A stretch of DNA of 64,000 bases. Origin: Clostridia bacterium. GTDB taxonomy: Bacteria > Bacillota > Clostridia > Oscillospirales > CAG-272. A program made the translations under genes and the position numbers. The stretch covers positions 186,001-250,000 of the forward strand of contig JAFVTS010000028.1 of the NCBI GenBank assembly GCA_017503105.1, in the 5' to 3' direction. Below the pieces are notes generated by a model that saw nothing but the letters and a program-made list of their open reading frames with translations, had not been told where the DNA came from and did no database searches. Shown in pieces: positions 25,608 to 34,378 of the stretch (position 1 is its first letter; each line of letters starts with the position of its first letter).

Positions 25608-27008
25608 ATGAATAGCTTTGCCGACATCATAGCGGCAATTTCGACCCCACCCGGCAAGGGTGGGGTTGCGATTACCCGCATATCGGGCGCGGGGGCTGTC
25701 AAGCTCGCGGAAAAAATGTTCCGCCCCGCCTCGGGAAAAAGACTCGGAGAGCATCCTCCGAGAATGCAGGTCTACGGTCACGTTATATCGGACGAGGGCT
25801 CCCGCTTAGACGACGGTATGGCGTGCTTCTTTAAAGAGGGCGCATCCTTCACGGGCGAGGAGACTGTAGAAATAGCCTCCCACGGAGGCGTTCTCGTTTC
25901 ATCAATGGTGCTTGAGCGCGCGCTCTCTTGCGGTGCAAGATACGCCGAGGCGGGCGAGTTTACTCGCAGAGCCTTCGTAAACGGCAGGATTTCTCTTTCC
26001 GACGCGGAGGCGATAGGTATGCTCCTTGAAGCAAAGAGCCGTGAGCAGGTAACTCTCGCATCGGAGGATTCGAGAGACGCGCTCGGCACGGCGCTCTCCG
26101 ATATTGAAGCGGGGCTCGTTGAGATATTAAGCTCGATATACGCGAGAATAGATTACCCCGACGAGGACCTCGGCGACTTCAGCGACGGAGAGATCTCGCA
26201 AAGGCTCGATGCTCTTGAAGAAAAAGTAAAAGCTCTCCTCGCAACTTATAAGACGGGAAAGGCTATTGCGGAGGGTATCAAAACGGTCATTTGCGGTAAA
26301 CCTAACGCAGGAAAAAGCACTCTTTACAACGCCATTCTCGGCGAGGACGCCGCGATAGTTACCGATATAAAAGGAACGACCACGGACGTGCTTGAAAAAG
26401 AGGCGCTTTTAGGCAGAGTCACGTTAAGGCTTTCCGACACCGCGGGAATAAGAAGCAAAGCTGACGCGGGCGTGATAGAGCGTATCGGGATAGAGCGCAC
26501 GCAGGCTGCTCTCAACGCGGCGGAGCTCATTATCGCCGTTTTCGATCTTTCGGAAAAATTCGATGACGAGGATGAGCACGTGCTCCGCGAGACGGAAGGA
26601 AAAGACGCGGCGAAAATAGCCGTGCTTAGCAAAGCCGACGTACAGACGGTAAAGTTCGACACGTCAAAGATCGAGGGAAAATTCGACACGGTCCTCACCC
26701 TCTCGGCAAAAAAATCGGCAACCGACGCTCGTTCGATGCTTTCGGGAGCCGTAGAGAGCGCATTCACCGACGAAAAAATAAAATTAGGCGAATCTGCCGT
26801 AATATCAAGCGCAAGACAAAACGCCGCGCTAAGCACAGCACTCGGTCACTTGCAAAGTGCCAAGGACGCGCTTTCGCACGGCTGTACTGCCGATATGGTG
26901 TCGTCCGACGTTGAGCGAGCGCTCAGGAGTTTGTCCGAGACTGACGGCAGAGAGGTGTCGGAGACGGTCACAAACGACATTTTTTCAAAATTTTGCGTAG
27001 GAAAATAA
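25608..27008 (+). CDS. mnmE: tRNA modification GTPase MnmE
   Basis: The 466-residue protein installs the cmnm5 group on wobble U34 together with MnmG and a folate donor. It has an N-terminal folate-binding domain (1-120) and a helical domain interrupted by the G domain: G1 GKPNAGKST (230-238), DTAG (277-280) and SKAD (341-344). The C-terminal Phe-Cys-Val-Gly-Lys is the family's FCIGK signature. AAAAAGGAAG precedes ATG 25608. It closes the rpmH cluster; mnmG and rsmG, which often follow, are absent here. Confidence 0.96.
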   Translation: MNSFADIIAAISTPPGKGGVAITRISGAGAVKLAEKMFRPASGKRLGEHPPRMQVYGHVISDEGSRLDDGMACFFKEGASFTGEETVEIASHGGVLVSSMVLERALSCGARYAEAGEFTRRAFVNGRISLSDAEAIGMLLEAKSREQVTLASEDSRDALGTALSDIEAGLVEILSSIYARIDYPDEDLGDFSDGEISQRLDALEEKVKALLATYKTGKAIAEGIKTVICGKPNAGKSTLYNAILGEDAAIVTDIKGTTTDVLEKEALLGRVTLRLSDTAGIRSKADAGVIERIGIERTQAALNAAELIIAVFDLSEKFDDEDEHVLRETEGKDAAKIAVLSKADVQTVKFDTSKIEGKFDTVLTLSAKKSATDARSMLSGAVESAFTDEKIKLGESAVISSARQNAALSTALGHLQSAKDALSHGCTADMVSSDVERALRSLSETDGREVSETVTNDIFSKFCVGK

Positions 27009-27122
27009 TTATTCTCCGCCCTCGAAAACGAGCGTTAATCCTTCGCGCTTATTAGCGCCGACCGTTATTCCGAGCGCAAGACAGAGCACGGCGACAGCCG
27101 CCATAGCAAAGATCTTCTTCAT
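27009..27122 (-). CDS. Possible 37-residue membrane/secreted peptide
   Basis: ATG 27122 has AAAGGGGAAG about 9 bases upstream. The product has a Lys-Lys start, a hydrophobic core of about 18 residues (FAMAAVAVLCLALGITVGA) and a short charged tail, like a signal peptide or single-pass micro-protein. It is antisense-oriented between mnmE and the RNHCP gene, and its stop codon TAA lies immediately after the mnmE stop. No terminator is seen and no homologue is known to me. It could be a chance ORF. Confidence 0.4.
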   Translation of the reverse strand: MKKIFAMAAVAVLCLALGITVGANKREGLTLVFEGGE

Positions 27123-27200
27123 ACGTTTTTCTTCCCCTTTCTTTTTTACTTATTTTTTGGGGAAGCACCGAAAATAAACCGCAAAAGGACGAGGAACATT

Positions 27201-27533
27201 ATGGAAAACAAAAGATTCGCAAAAAACGACGAGGGCTTCGTCTGCGCCAACTGCGGCGAGAAGGTTATGCCTCTCGGATATACGTCAAGAAACCATTGTC
27301 CGAAGTGTCTGTGCTCCTTGCACGTCGATATAAATCCCGGCGACAGGGCCAACCCGTGCGGCGGCATTCTCCGCCCCGTAAGGACCGATCCCGATCCCAA
27401 ACGCGGCTACGTGATAACGCACAGATGCGATAAGTGCGGTGCCATCTCAAGAAACAAGACAGCCCACGAGGCGAAGGTGCAGCCCGATGATATGGAGCTG
27501 ATAATCAAGCTCACGGCGGGCTCGATGATGTAA
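27201..27533 (+). CDS. RNHCP-domain zinc-ribbon-like protein
   Basis: The 110-residue product contains the eponymous RNHCP sequence at about residues 30-34. Three Cys-x2-Cys pairs (CANC, CPKC and CDKC) could bind two zinc ions together with neighbouring Cys and His. The RNHCP family is widespread but has no established biochemical role; nucleic-acid binding is a guess from the zinc-ribbon look. GAGGAAC precedes ATG 27201. The gene stands alone and ends before a bidirectional terminator. Confidence 0.88.
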   Translation: MENKRFAKNDEGFVCANCGEKVMPLGYTSRNHCPKCLCSLHVDINPGDRANPCGGILRPVRTDPDPKRGYVITHRCDKCGAISRNKTAHEAKVQPDDMELIIKLTAGSMM

Positions 27534-27552
27534 ACTTTTATTTACAAAGAAC

Positions 27553-27600
27553 AAAAAACGCCCTACCCGAAAAATCAACACGGGTAGGGCTATTTTAATT
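27553..27600. terminator. Bidirectional terminator, hairpin family A copy 1
   Basis: A 10-bp perfect stem GCCCTACCCG/CGGGTAGGGC (27560-27569, 27581-27590) has A/T tracts on both sides. Read on the minus strand it closely matches the hairpin at 30728-30776, including CCTACCCGTGTT. Confidence 0.85.
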
Positions 27601-28869
27601 TTATTTCTTCATTTCATCCATTACGGAATAATCAATAGTGAGCTCGTGACCTGCGGCGGACGAACGAACTATACCGTCGATTATCGCCTGGTTATAAATA
27701 ATCTCATCTATGGAAACGGGGGTGGGAGTTCCGTTTCTGCAAGCGTCAAGGAAGCTTCTTATCTTGAAGTCCCAAAGATTGGGCTCGCCGGGCTTCGGCT
27801 CGGGAGTGAGGGGAATAACGGTTTCGACCTGCTTGCCCGCAACCTCGTGATAGATGGTCATAGGCTTGGTAAGTACGCCGTTCCAGCAGTCGGTCGAGGG
27901 AACGCGAAGGCTCGCCTTAGTTCCGTAGAAAATAGTGTCACCGGGAGTGTTGAGATTCATCGCCCAAGCGATACGGAAGTCGATCACCGTTCCGCTGTCA
28001 AGTCTTATAAATCCTGCGCCGAAGTCGTCGACGGAGAACTCATCCGCGCGCTCCTTGCGGTATTTTTCAAGCTCCTCCGCAGAAAACTCGGGGGCGGGCT
28101 CGGTCTTGTCGAAGAACGCCAAACGGGGGGTGTAATACATAGGATTCTTGCCGAAGAAATCTGACTTGAATCCCGTTACGGTAAGGGGACGGGGATAACC
28201 GAGAGCGTTGAGAACGAGGTCGAGCGAATAGCATCCGATATCCGCAAGAGCTCCAAGACCCGCAGTTTCATCCTGAACGAACGTGTTTTCTTCCTTCGTG
28301 TTACGGTAAGGAATTCCGTGGCGTCTGCCGCCGCCCGTCTGTACGTAATAAACGTTGCCGAGGACACCCGACTGAACGATGCGCTTGATGTCCTTCATAT
28401 TTTCATTAAATCTCGGCTGGAATCCGATAGAGAGCACCTTGCCGCTCTTCTTTTCGGTCTTGTAAAGCTCCCAAGCCTCGTCCATCGTGACGCAAAGAGG
28501 CTTTTCAAGAAGAACGTTAACGCCTGCCTCAAGTGCCGCAACAGCACAAGGAACGTGCTGACGGTTGTATGTACAAATGCTGACCGCGTCAAGCTTCAGG
28601 GACTTGTCCGCGAGCATCTCGTTGTGATCCTTATAATCGCACTTTGCGCCCACTATCTCGTGCTTTTCAAGGAATTTCCGAGCCTTGTCGGGAATAATGT
28701 CACACGCCGCAACGATTTCAACGCCGGGTGCGCGCTTATACGCCGCAATGTGAGAGTTTGCTATACCGCCGCATCCGATGATGCCGACGCGCATAAGCTT
28801 TACCTCGCCCTGTACCTCTTCCTCTTGCACTTCCTTAAAAGCGTCAAGATTTGCCGTAGACTTTGCCAT
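27601..28869 (-). CDS. Gfo/Idh/MocA-family NAD(P)-dependent oxidoreductase
   Basis: The 422-residue protein has a Rossmann N-terminus with GIIGCGGIANSH (about 29-40) after a 25-residue acidic extension. The EKPLC signature carries the catalytic/cofactor Lys near residue 119. A C-terminal alpha/beta substrate domain follows. CGGAGA precedes ATG 28869. The substrate cannot be read: sugars, inositols or sugar phosphates are typical, and family GH109 glycosidases share the fold. It diverges from a GH110-like beta-helix gene with back-to-back consensus promoters, so the two may act on the same host glycan or sugar (inference). Confidence 0.9.
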   Translation of the reverse strand: MAKSTANLDAFKEVQEEEVQGEVKLMRVGIIGCGGIANSHIAAYKRAPGVEIVAACDIIPDKARKFLEKHEIVGAKCDYKDHNEMLADKSLKLDAVSICTYNRQHVPCAVAALEAGVNVLLEKPLCVTMDEAWELYKTEKKSGKVLSIGFQPRFNENMKDIKRIVQSGVLGNVYYVQTGGGRRHGIPYRNTKEENTFVQDETAGLGALADIGCYSLDLVLNALGYPRPLTVTGFKSDFFGKNPMYYTPRLAFFDKTEPAPEFSAEELEKYRKERADEFSVDDFGAGFIRLDSGTVIDFRIAWAMNLNTPGDTIFYGTKASLRVPSTDCWNGVLTKPMTIYHEVAGKQVETVIPLTPEPKPGEPNLWDFKIRSFLDACRNGTPTPVSIDEIIYNQAIIDGIVRSSAAGHELTIDYSVMDEMKK

Positions 28870-28920
28870 AAGAGAATCTCCGTTTCAAAGATGTTTTTAC
28901 GAATTGCTTCGCATAAATTT

Positions 28921-28949
28921 ATTATAGCAAGTTGTGTATTAAAAGTCAA
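28921..28949 (-). promoter_or_regulatory. Promoter of the Gfo/Idh/MocA gene
   Basis: Minus strand: TTGACT (28944-28949), 17 bases, TATAAT (28921-28926). Confidence 0.75.
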
Positions 28950-29027
28950 GTAATTTTGAATTTTTTGCGCTTTAAAATTGATTTGAATTAAAATAATTCA
29001 ATTTTGGATCTATAAAAAACTTTTCGC

Positions 29028-29056
29028 TTGACTTTAACATTTCAATATGCTAAAAT
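29028..29056 (+). promoter_or_regulatory. Promoter of the GH110-like gene
   Basis: TTGACT, 17 bases, TAAAAT, with a predicted start near 29063. This excludes the upstream in-frame ATG at 29047 as the translation start and supports ATG 29086. Confidence 0.75.
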
Positions 29057-29085
29057 TAGTTAAAATCACATTGGAGAACTCTTTT

Positions 29086-30711
29086 ATGAAAAATATAAAA
29101 ATCAAAAATGACGGAACGAAAAACTACACGCCGACGGTAAGACGGGCGCTCGAAGAGCTCTCTTATGCAAATGGCGGACGCCTTGAATTTGAAGCGGGAG
29201 AGTACCACTTTTATAAAGAAGGCGCTTTGAAAAAGTTCATAGCCGTCAGCAACAACTCGGCTTGCGAGAAGCATATAGTTTTCCCTCTTATTAAAATGAA
29301 AAATATCCGAATCGACGGCAGCGGTGCTGTGCTCGTTTTCCACGATATAACCTTCCCGTTTGCGGTTATGGAGAGCGAGCGGATCGAGCTTTTGAACCTC
29401 ACGGTCGATACGGGCACCTCGCCGATAGGGAGCTTCAGGATAGGAAAAATATCGGACGAAGGATTTTATTTACACGTCGACAAAGAAAAAACTCCCTACC
29501 GCTTAGAAAACGGCGGGATAATTTTCAAGCGCGAAAACGGTGAGCGCTCGGGTCTTGATAAAAAATTCAGCCTTCACGGCATCTCAGAGTGGGGCGTTCA
29601 GTACCTATTTACGGGCGAGTGCGCCGATACTTGTGAAAATCTGCCTGCAAAATATCTTTTGACGAACGCCGAGGAAAGAGACGGAGGTCTTTTCTTAAAA
29701 TTCAAGGATGAAAACGTGCACGGATTAAGATATTCCGAGGGAGAGCGCGTAAACTGTATACTTGACGGCGGACGCAGCTCGGACGTCATTCTTCTTGACA
29801 GGTCGCGCGACGTGCTTATAAAAAACGTGACCGTCAGACGCGGTATAGGTATGGGTATCATAGCACAGCTCACGGAGAATATAGAGATAGACGGATTCAA
29901 GACCGACGAATCTTATCACGGCGATGGCGCGACTCTCACCGCGGACTCCATTCATATGGTCAACTGCTCGGGCGAGGTGGAGATCCGCAACTGTGAAATT
30001 TCTCACACTATGGACGACGCCATAAACATTCACGGAATGTATACGAGAATAACAAAGTGCGAAAAAGATACGCTCACGGTCAAGATCGGGCACGTAGAGC
30101 AGTATTTCTTCAATCCGTACGTGATCGGAGATACGGTAAAATCGCTGAGCGACGAGAGCTTTGAATACACCTCGGAGTTGAGGATAACGGATTCGGCTTT
30201 AAGTGACGACGGGCAAAATATCGTATTGAAGGTCGAGCGAATTTCGGGCAAGGAGCGCGAGGGCGATCTTCTTGAAAGCCCATACCGTATGCCGAACGTG
30301 CATATACACGGCAACAAATTTTACACGTACCCCCACTTGAGAATTTCGGGCGCGGGAAACATCCTTATCGAGAACAATTCCTTTGAGAGGGCGATCGCCG
30401 CCCTGTTAGTCAAGGACCTTGCGAAATATTGGTACGAGTCGGGGCGTGTTAAAAATCTCGTGTTCAGAAACAATACGCTGAAGGATTGCAACGCCCTTGC
30501 GGGGAGCGCTTTTATAACTGTCGATATCGACGGCGTCGCGCACGATAAGAGCCCGAAGATCCACGGGCGCGTAGAGATCTCGGGCAACCGCTTTGAAGGC
30601 GTGCGTGACAAAGCTATCGTTGCGGCGGGCGTCGGGGAGCTCGTGATAAAAGAAAACGCTTTTGTAAAAGAATCTGACCGTGTTATGGTAATAGACGGAA
30701 AGACCGTCTGA
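29086..30711 (+). CDS. Right-handed beta-helix protein resembling GH110 alpha-1,3-galactosidase
   Basis: The 541-residue product, from ATG 29086 (TTGGAG 10 bases upstream), is a run of short beta strands typical of a parallel beta-helix. The stretch MDDAINIHG at about residue 310 resembles the conserved Asp-rich motif of family GH110, which removes terminal alpha-1,3-galactose such as blood-group B antigen. No signal peptide is visible, so action would be intracellular or on imported oligosaccharides. It is divergent from an oxidoreductase gene. GH110 is a recollection-based call; a generic pectate-lyase-like beta-helix protein is the alternative. Confidence 0.7.
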   Translation: MKNIKIKNDGTKNYTPTVRRALEELSYANGGRLEFEAGEYHFYKEGALKKFIAVSNNSACEKHIVFPLIKMKNIRIDGSGAVLVFHDITFPFAVMESERIELLNLTVDTGTSPIGSFRIGKISDEGFYLHVDKEKTPYRLENGGIIFKRENGERSGLDKKFSLHGISEWGVQYLFTGECADTCENLPAKYLLTNAEERDGGLFLKFKDENVHGLRYSEGERVNCILDGGRSSDVILLDRSRDVLIKNVTVRRGIGMGIIAQLTENIEIDGFKTDESYHGDGATLTADSIHMVNCSGEVEIRNCEISHTMDDAINIHGMYTRITKCEKDTLTVKIGHVEQYFFNPYVIGDTVKSLSDESFEYTSELRITDSALSDDGQNIVLKVERISGKEREGDLLESPYRMPNVHIHGNKFYTYPHLRISGAGNILIENNSFERAIAALLVKDLAKYWYESGRVKNLVFRNNTLKDCNALAGSAFITVDIDGVAHDKSPKIHGRVEISGNRFEGVRDKAIVAAGVGELVIKENAFVKESDRVMVIDGKTV

Positions 30712-30727
30712 AAGCCTTAAAAATAGC

Positions 30728-30776
30728 AAAAAGAGCCTACCCGTGTTAAATTTCGGGCAGGTTCTTTTTATTTTTA
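30728..30776. terminator. Terminator, hairpin family A copy 2
   Basis: The stem AAAGAGCCTACCCG/CGGGCAGGTTCTTT has one mismatch, G-T pairs and T tracts on both strands. It serves the convergent GH110-like gene and the XRE gene, and is an inverted near-copy of the hairpin at 27553-27600. Confidence 0.8.
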
Positions 30777-30781
30777 ACAGC

Positions 30782-31186
30782 TCAGCCTTGTTTCGAGCGG
30801 GACTTTTTCTTCTTTTCTTCCTTCATTTCCGCGGCAGTATCTATGTAAAGATTTATAATGCTCTCAAGCGTTTCTCTGAGTGCCGTTCTCATTTTCGGAG
30901 GAACGACTCTTGCTTTTCTGTAAAGATGCAAAAGGTGTACCTCTTCAAGAGAAAGCTCGGACGTGCTGCTCATAATCGGCATATCGAGTATCTCACCGAC
31001 GTTTACGCCGAAGGCGCGCGAGAGCTCGGGGAGCATCTTCATATAGGACGATGAGCGTCCGCGCCGCCAATTGTTCACCGTTTTGTCGGCAAGTCCCATC
31101 GAGCGTTCAAACGCCGCGTCACTGTCAAACTCCGATTCGATGAGCGAGAGCACGCGCTCTCTTATATTCTCGTTATTTTCCTTCAT
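30782..31186 (-). CDS. XRE-like helix-turn-helix regulator, 134 residues
   Basis: Residues about 8-70 fit a Cro/CI-type helix-turn-helix: DSDAAFERSMGLADKTVNNW, then a dimer helix ending in FGVNVGEIL. The rest is helical with a Lys-rich tail. The ATG at 31186 overlaps the stop of the flavin-reductase-like gene by 4 bases, so it is the second gene of a two-gene operon. It probably regulates itself or the partner enzyme. No operator could be singled out. Confidence 0.8.
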   Translation of the reverse strand: MKENNENIRERVLSLIESEFDSDAAFERSMGLADKTVNNWRRGRSSSYMKMLPELSRAFGVNVGEILDMPIMSSTSELSLEEVHLLHLYRKARVVPPKMRTALRETLESIINLYIDTAAEMKEEKKKKSRSKQG

Positions 31187-31881
31187 TTTTTCTTACCTCC
31201 GAGGGGTCGTTTTTTTGACACGCCCCCTACCCTCTTGGTTTTTTTACTCTTTGGAACGTCGAGATAGAAGGGGCGCTTCTTCTCAGTTTCCTTGGCTGTG
31301 CCTTTTTCAGAAGCAAGCTTTTTCTTCTTGTCGGTGCTGAAGCCGAATTTTCCGAGGACCTCGCCGAGGCTGTAATACTCACCGTGAGCGTAAGCAAGAA
31401 GGTCGGCCTTATCAAATCTTATTTTTCCGTCAGCGTCAAGCACAGACTCGTCGCACGAGACCGAAACTATATCGGCAATAAAAACGTCGTGGGTGCCCAT
31501 CGGTATTACGTCGGCAACGCGGCATTCGAGCGCTATCGGACATTCGGCGACCGTCGGTGGAGCGACCTTCTCGCTTTTGCATCTCGTGAGTGAGCATTTT
31601 TCAAATTTATCCACCTTAGCGCCAGTATATATTCCGCAAAAATCCACTTCCCTGACGATTGACACGGGCGCAAGATTTATTACGAACTCTCCCGTCCTTT
31701 TCAGTATAGAATACGAATGTCTTTCAGGTCTTACTGAAACGTAGGTGCGCGGCGGCGAGGTTGCGAGGATGCCCGTCCAGCCGACCGTAAGCACGTTACT
31801 TTCCTTTTCATCACCGACCGTGACGAGCACGGGCGGCACGGGTGCGGTCAGCGCTCCTCCCGAAAAATGCTTTCTTGCCAT
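31183..31881 (-). CDS. Flavin reductase-like (DIM6/NTAB) FMN-binding protein with Lys-rich tail
   Basis: The start is ATG 31881 with CGGAGAAA 5-12 bases upstream; a longer reading begins inside the promoter and is rejected. Residues 1-180 match the flavin reductase-like split-barrel fold: an ALTAPVPPVLVTV opening, NVLTVGWTGI, SVRPERHSYSIL and EFVINL. The final 45 residues are a Lys/Arg-rich low-complexity tail not typical of the family. It may act as an FMN-dependent reductase or electron carrier; the substrate is unknown. It forms an overlapping pair with the XRE regulator. Confidence 0.85.
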   Translation of the reverse strand: MARKHFSGGALTAPVPPVLVTVGDEKESNVLTVGWTGILATSPPRTYVSVRPERHSYSILKRTGEFVINLAPVSIVREVDFCGIYTGAKVDKFEKCSLTRCKSEKVAPPTVAECPIALECRVADVIPMGTHDVFIADIVSVSCDESVLDADGKIRFDKADLLAYAHGEYYSLGEVLGKFGFSTDKKKKLASEKGTAKETEKKRPFYLDVPKSKKTKRVGGVSKKRPLGGKKK

Positions 31882-31905
31882 AGATTTTCTCCGTTTTTTA
31901 TTTAC

Positions 31906-31934
31906 ATTGTAGCACAAATTACGAATTTTGTAAA
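31906..31934 (-). promoter_or_regulatory. Promoter of the flavin reductase-XRE operon
   Basis: Minus strand: TTTACA (31929-31934), 17 bases, TACAAT (31906-31911). Confidence 0.6.
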
Positions 31935-31943
31935 TACTTTTAC

Positions 31944-31979
31944 GAAAAAATCCGCCGCGGGTGAGTGCCCTCGGCGGAT
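31944..31979 (-). terminator. Terminator of pheST
   Basis: Stem ATCCGCCG/CGGCGGAT with a 14-base loop and a TTTTTT tract on the minus strand, 12 bases past the pheT stop. Confidence 0.85.
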
Positions 31980-31990
31980 AAAATTCATTT

Positions 31991-34360
31991 TTAAGCTTTA
32001 AGGGTAAGACCGCACGCAGAAAGATCAGCCGTAAGCTTGTCTACAACGGGGGTGAGCTCCTGCTTCGTCAGCGTTCTTTCGTCGGAAACGAAGGAGAAGC
32101 GGAGCGTCAGCGCGCTGACCCCGTCAGCCGTGTAAACGTCAGCAACCTTTACGTCAGAAAGAAGCGCGCCTGCCGAAGCCTTTGCCGTGCACTTGACGTT
32201 CTCAAAGACGAGAGCTGCAAGATCCGCCGTGAAGGTAACGTCAATATCTATCTCGGGGAATTTCGAGGGCTCACGGTACTTAAGCGCGCCCGATTCAACG
32301 GCGGCGAACGCCTCCGTCGAGATCTCAAAGAAGGCAACGGCGCACTTCTTATCGACGTTTGAAAGAACCGTGGGATGAACAACGGCAAGCGTTCCTACGA
32401 GGACATCGCCCGCAAGAACCGCGAAGGTGTTGACGGGATGCTCATATCCGTAAGCGGCGTCAGCCGACGTAAATACGGGTTCCTTATGGAGAATGTCAGC
32501 GATGAGCTCTGCGGCAATATCACGCGCACGGAGGAAGAGCGTCTCCTCGTCCTCGGTCTTCGAATAGAGAACTACGCCAAGCTTGTTCTGCTCGTTGCAG
32601 GTTCCGTCGGGGCGAAGCCCCTCTACAGTGTGACCTATCTCAAAGATGCCGAAGCTGTCCGCGTAGGACTTGTTCTCCTTCACGAAGGAAAGGAGCGTGG
32701 GTATCATAGACCTGCGCAGGTAGGCGTGATCGGGCGTCTGCGCGTTTATGACCTTTACGTTATCGGGCGTTTCGATGCCGAGCTCAGCGTTCTTTTTAGA
32801 GTCAGACCAGATATAGGAATGAACCTCGTGCAGGCGGTAATTCTTTACGAGCACGTCCTTCATTCTGTCCTCGCAGGACTTGCGCTTCTCGCATCTTACG
32901 GGACGAAGGGGGCTGTCGGAGGTCTTGATCTCGAAGTTGTCGTAGCCGTAAATTCTCGTGATCTCCTCGATTATATCAGCCTTTATCGTAACGTCCTTAG
33001 TCGCACGCCAAGAGGGCACGGTAACGCTGAAATCGTCACCGTTATTCTTCACGCCGAAGCCAAGACCCGTGAGAGTTTTTACTATTCTTTCGTTTGAGAT
33101 GTCTATACCCGTGTAGCGATTTACGTAATTTTTATCAAAATCGAGAGTGATAGTGGGATACTTCTTTACGTAAGCGTCGGTGAAGGACGAGATGACCTTA
33201 GCGCCCGAGTCGCACTCAAAGAGGAGCGCGAGAAGTCTTTCCGTAGCGACACGGCAAAGCTCGGGGTCAAGCATCTTCTCGTATCTCATAGAAGCGTCGG
33301 TACGAAGACCGAGCCTCGTGGTGGTCTTTCTTACGGAAACGCCGTCGAAGGTGGCGGACTCAAGAAGCAGAGAGGTGGTGTCATCCTCGATCTTCGACGC
33401 GTCGCCGCCCATAACACCCGCGATAGCCACGGGCTCGTCGCCCGAGGTGATCATAAGCATATTTTCGTCTATATTTCTCTCCACGCCGTCAAGGGTCGCG
33501 AACTTACGTCCCTCGGGGAAGGTCTGCACCTCGATCTTATCGACCTTAGCGCAGTCAAAGGCGTGCATCGGCTGACCGATCTCCATCATAACGTAGTTGG
33601 TGAGGTCGGCGAGGAAGTTGATAGCGCGCGAGCCGCAGTAGTAAAGGCGGATGCGCATATTAACGGGGCTTATCTTTCTTGTGATATTCTCAACCTTAAT
33701 AGCGGAATATCTCCACACAAGATCGGTATTCTTCACGTCTACGGCGACGGCGGGAAGGTTCTTATACCCGTCTACGTCCACGCACGCGGGAGCCTTCAGG
33801 GGTCTGTCTGTAAGGGTGGCAAACTCTCTTGCCATACCGTAATGGCTCCAAAGGTCGGGGCGGTTTGTAAGGGATTTGTTGTCAACCTCGAATATAATGT
33901 CGTCTATGTCGTAGATAGTCTTTATATCGGCGCCGAGAGGAAGAGTGCCGTCAAGCTCCCAAAGTCCCGAGTGGTCGTCGGAGATTCCAAGCTCCGCCTC
34001 CGAGCAGCACATACCGTAGGAGGTGTAGCCCGCAAGCTTACGGGGCGCGATGGTTATCTCGCCAACCTGACCGCCGACAGTAGCAAGAGCAACGGTCATT
34101 CCCTCTCTTACGTTAGGAGCGCCGCAAACGATGTCAACGACCTCGTCACCCTTATCGACCTTGAGAAGATGAAGCTTCTTCGACTCCGGGTGATTCTCGA
34201 CGGAGAGTATTCTCGCCGTGACGACGCCGCTGATATTCTCGCCCTTTACTATAATGTCCTCGACCTCGGCGGTGGAGAGGGTGAAATTGCGGATGAGCGC
34301 CTTTTTGTCAAGGCCCGAAAGGTCGACAAAATCAGATATCCAATTCATTGATAAGAACAT
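31991..34360 (-). CDS. pheT: Phenylalanyl-tRNA synthetase beta subunit
   Basis: The 789-residue product has the full-length bacterial beta-chain architecture: an N-terminal EMAP/tRNA-binding domain (about 40-150), B3/B4 editing domain, B5 domain, a catalytic-like module and the C-terminal FDX anticodon-binding domain (last 90 residues). The opening MFLSMNWISDFVDL is typical. It starts 18 bp after pheS. The heterotetramer charges tRNA-Phe and edits Tyr. Confidence 0.96.
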   Translation of the reverse strand: MFLSMNWISDFVDLSGLDKKALIRNFTLSTAEVEDIIVKGENISGVVTARILSVENHPESKKLHLLKVDKGDEVVDIVCGAPNVREGMTVALATVGGQVGEITIAPRKLAGYTSYGMCCSEAELGISDDHSGLWELDGTLPLGADIKTIYDIDDIIFEVDNKSLTNRPDLWSHYGMAREFATLTDRPLKAPACVDVDGYKNLPAVAVDVKNTDLVWRYSAIKVENITRKISPVNMRIRLYYCGSRAINFLADLTNYVMMEIGQPMHAFDCAKVDKIEVQTFPEGRKFATLDGVERNIDENMLMITSGDEPVAIAGVMGGDASKIEDDTTSLLLESATFDGVSVRKTTTRLGLRTDASMRYEKMLDPELCRVATERLLALLFECDSGAKVISSFTDAYVKKYPTITLDFDKNYVNRYTGIDISNERIVKTLTGLGFGVKNNGDDFSVTVPSWRATKDVTIKADIIEEITRIYGYDNFEIKTSDSPLRPVRCEKRKSCEDRMKDVLVKNYRLHEVHSYIWSDSKKNAELGIETPDNVKVINAQTPDHAYLRRSMIPTLLSFVKENKSYADSFGIFEIGHTVEGLRPDGTCNEQNKLGVVLYSKTEDEETLFLRARDIAAELIADILHKEPVFTSADAAYGYEHPVNTFAVLAGDVLVGTLAVVHPTVLSNVDKKCAVAFFEISTEAFAAVESGALKYREPSKFPEIDIDVTFTADLAALVFENVKCTAKASAGALLSDVKVADVYTADGVSALTLRFSFVSDERTLTKQELTPVVDKLTADLSACGLTLKA

Positions 34361-34378
34361 TTTTTCTGTCTCCTTTCA

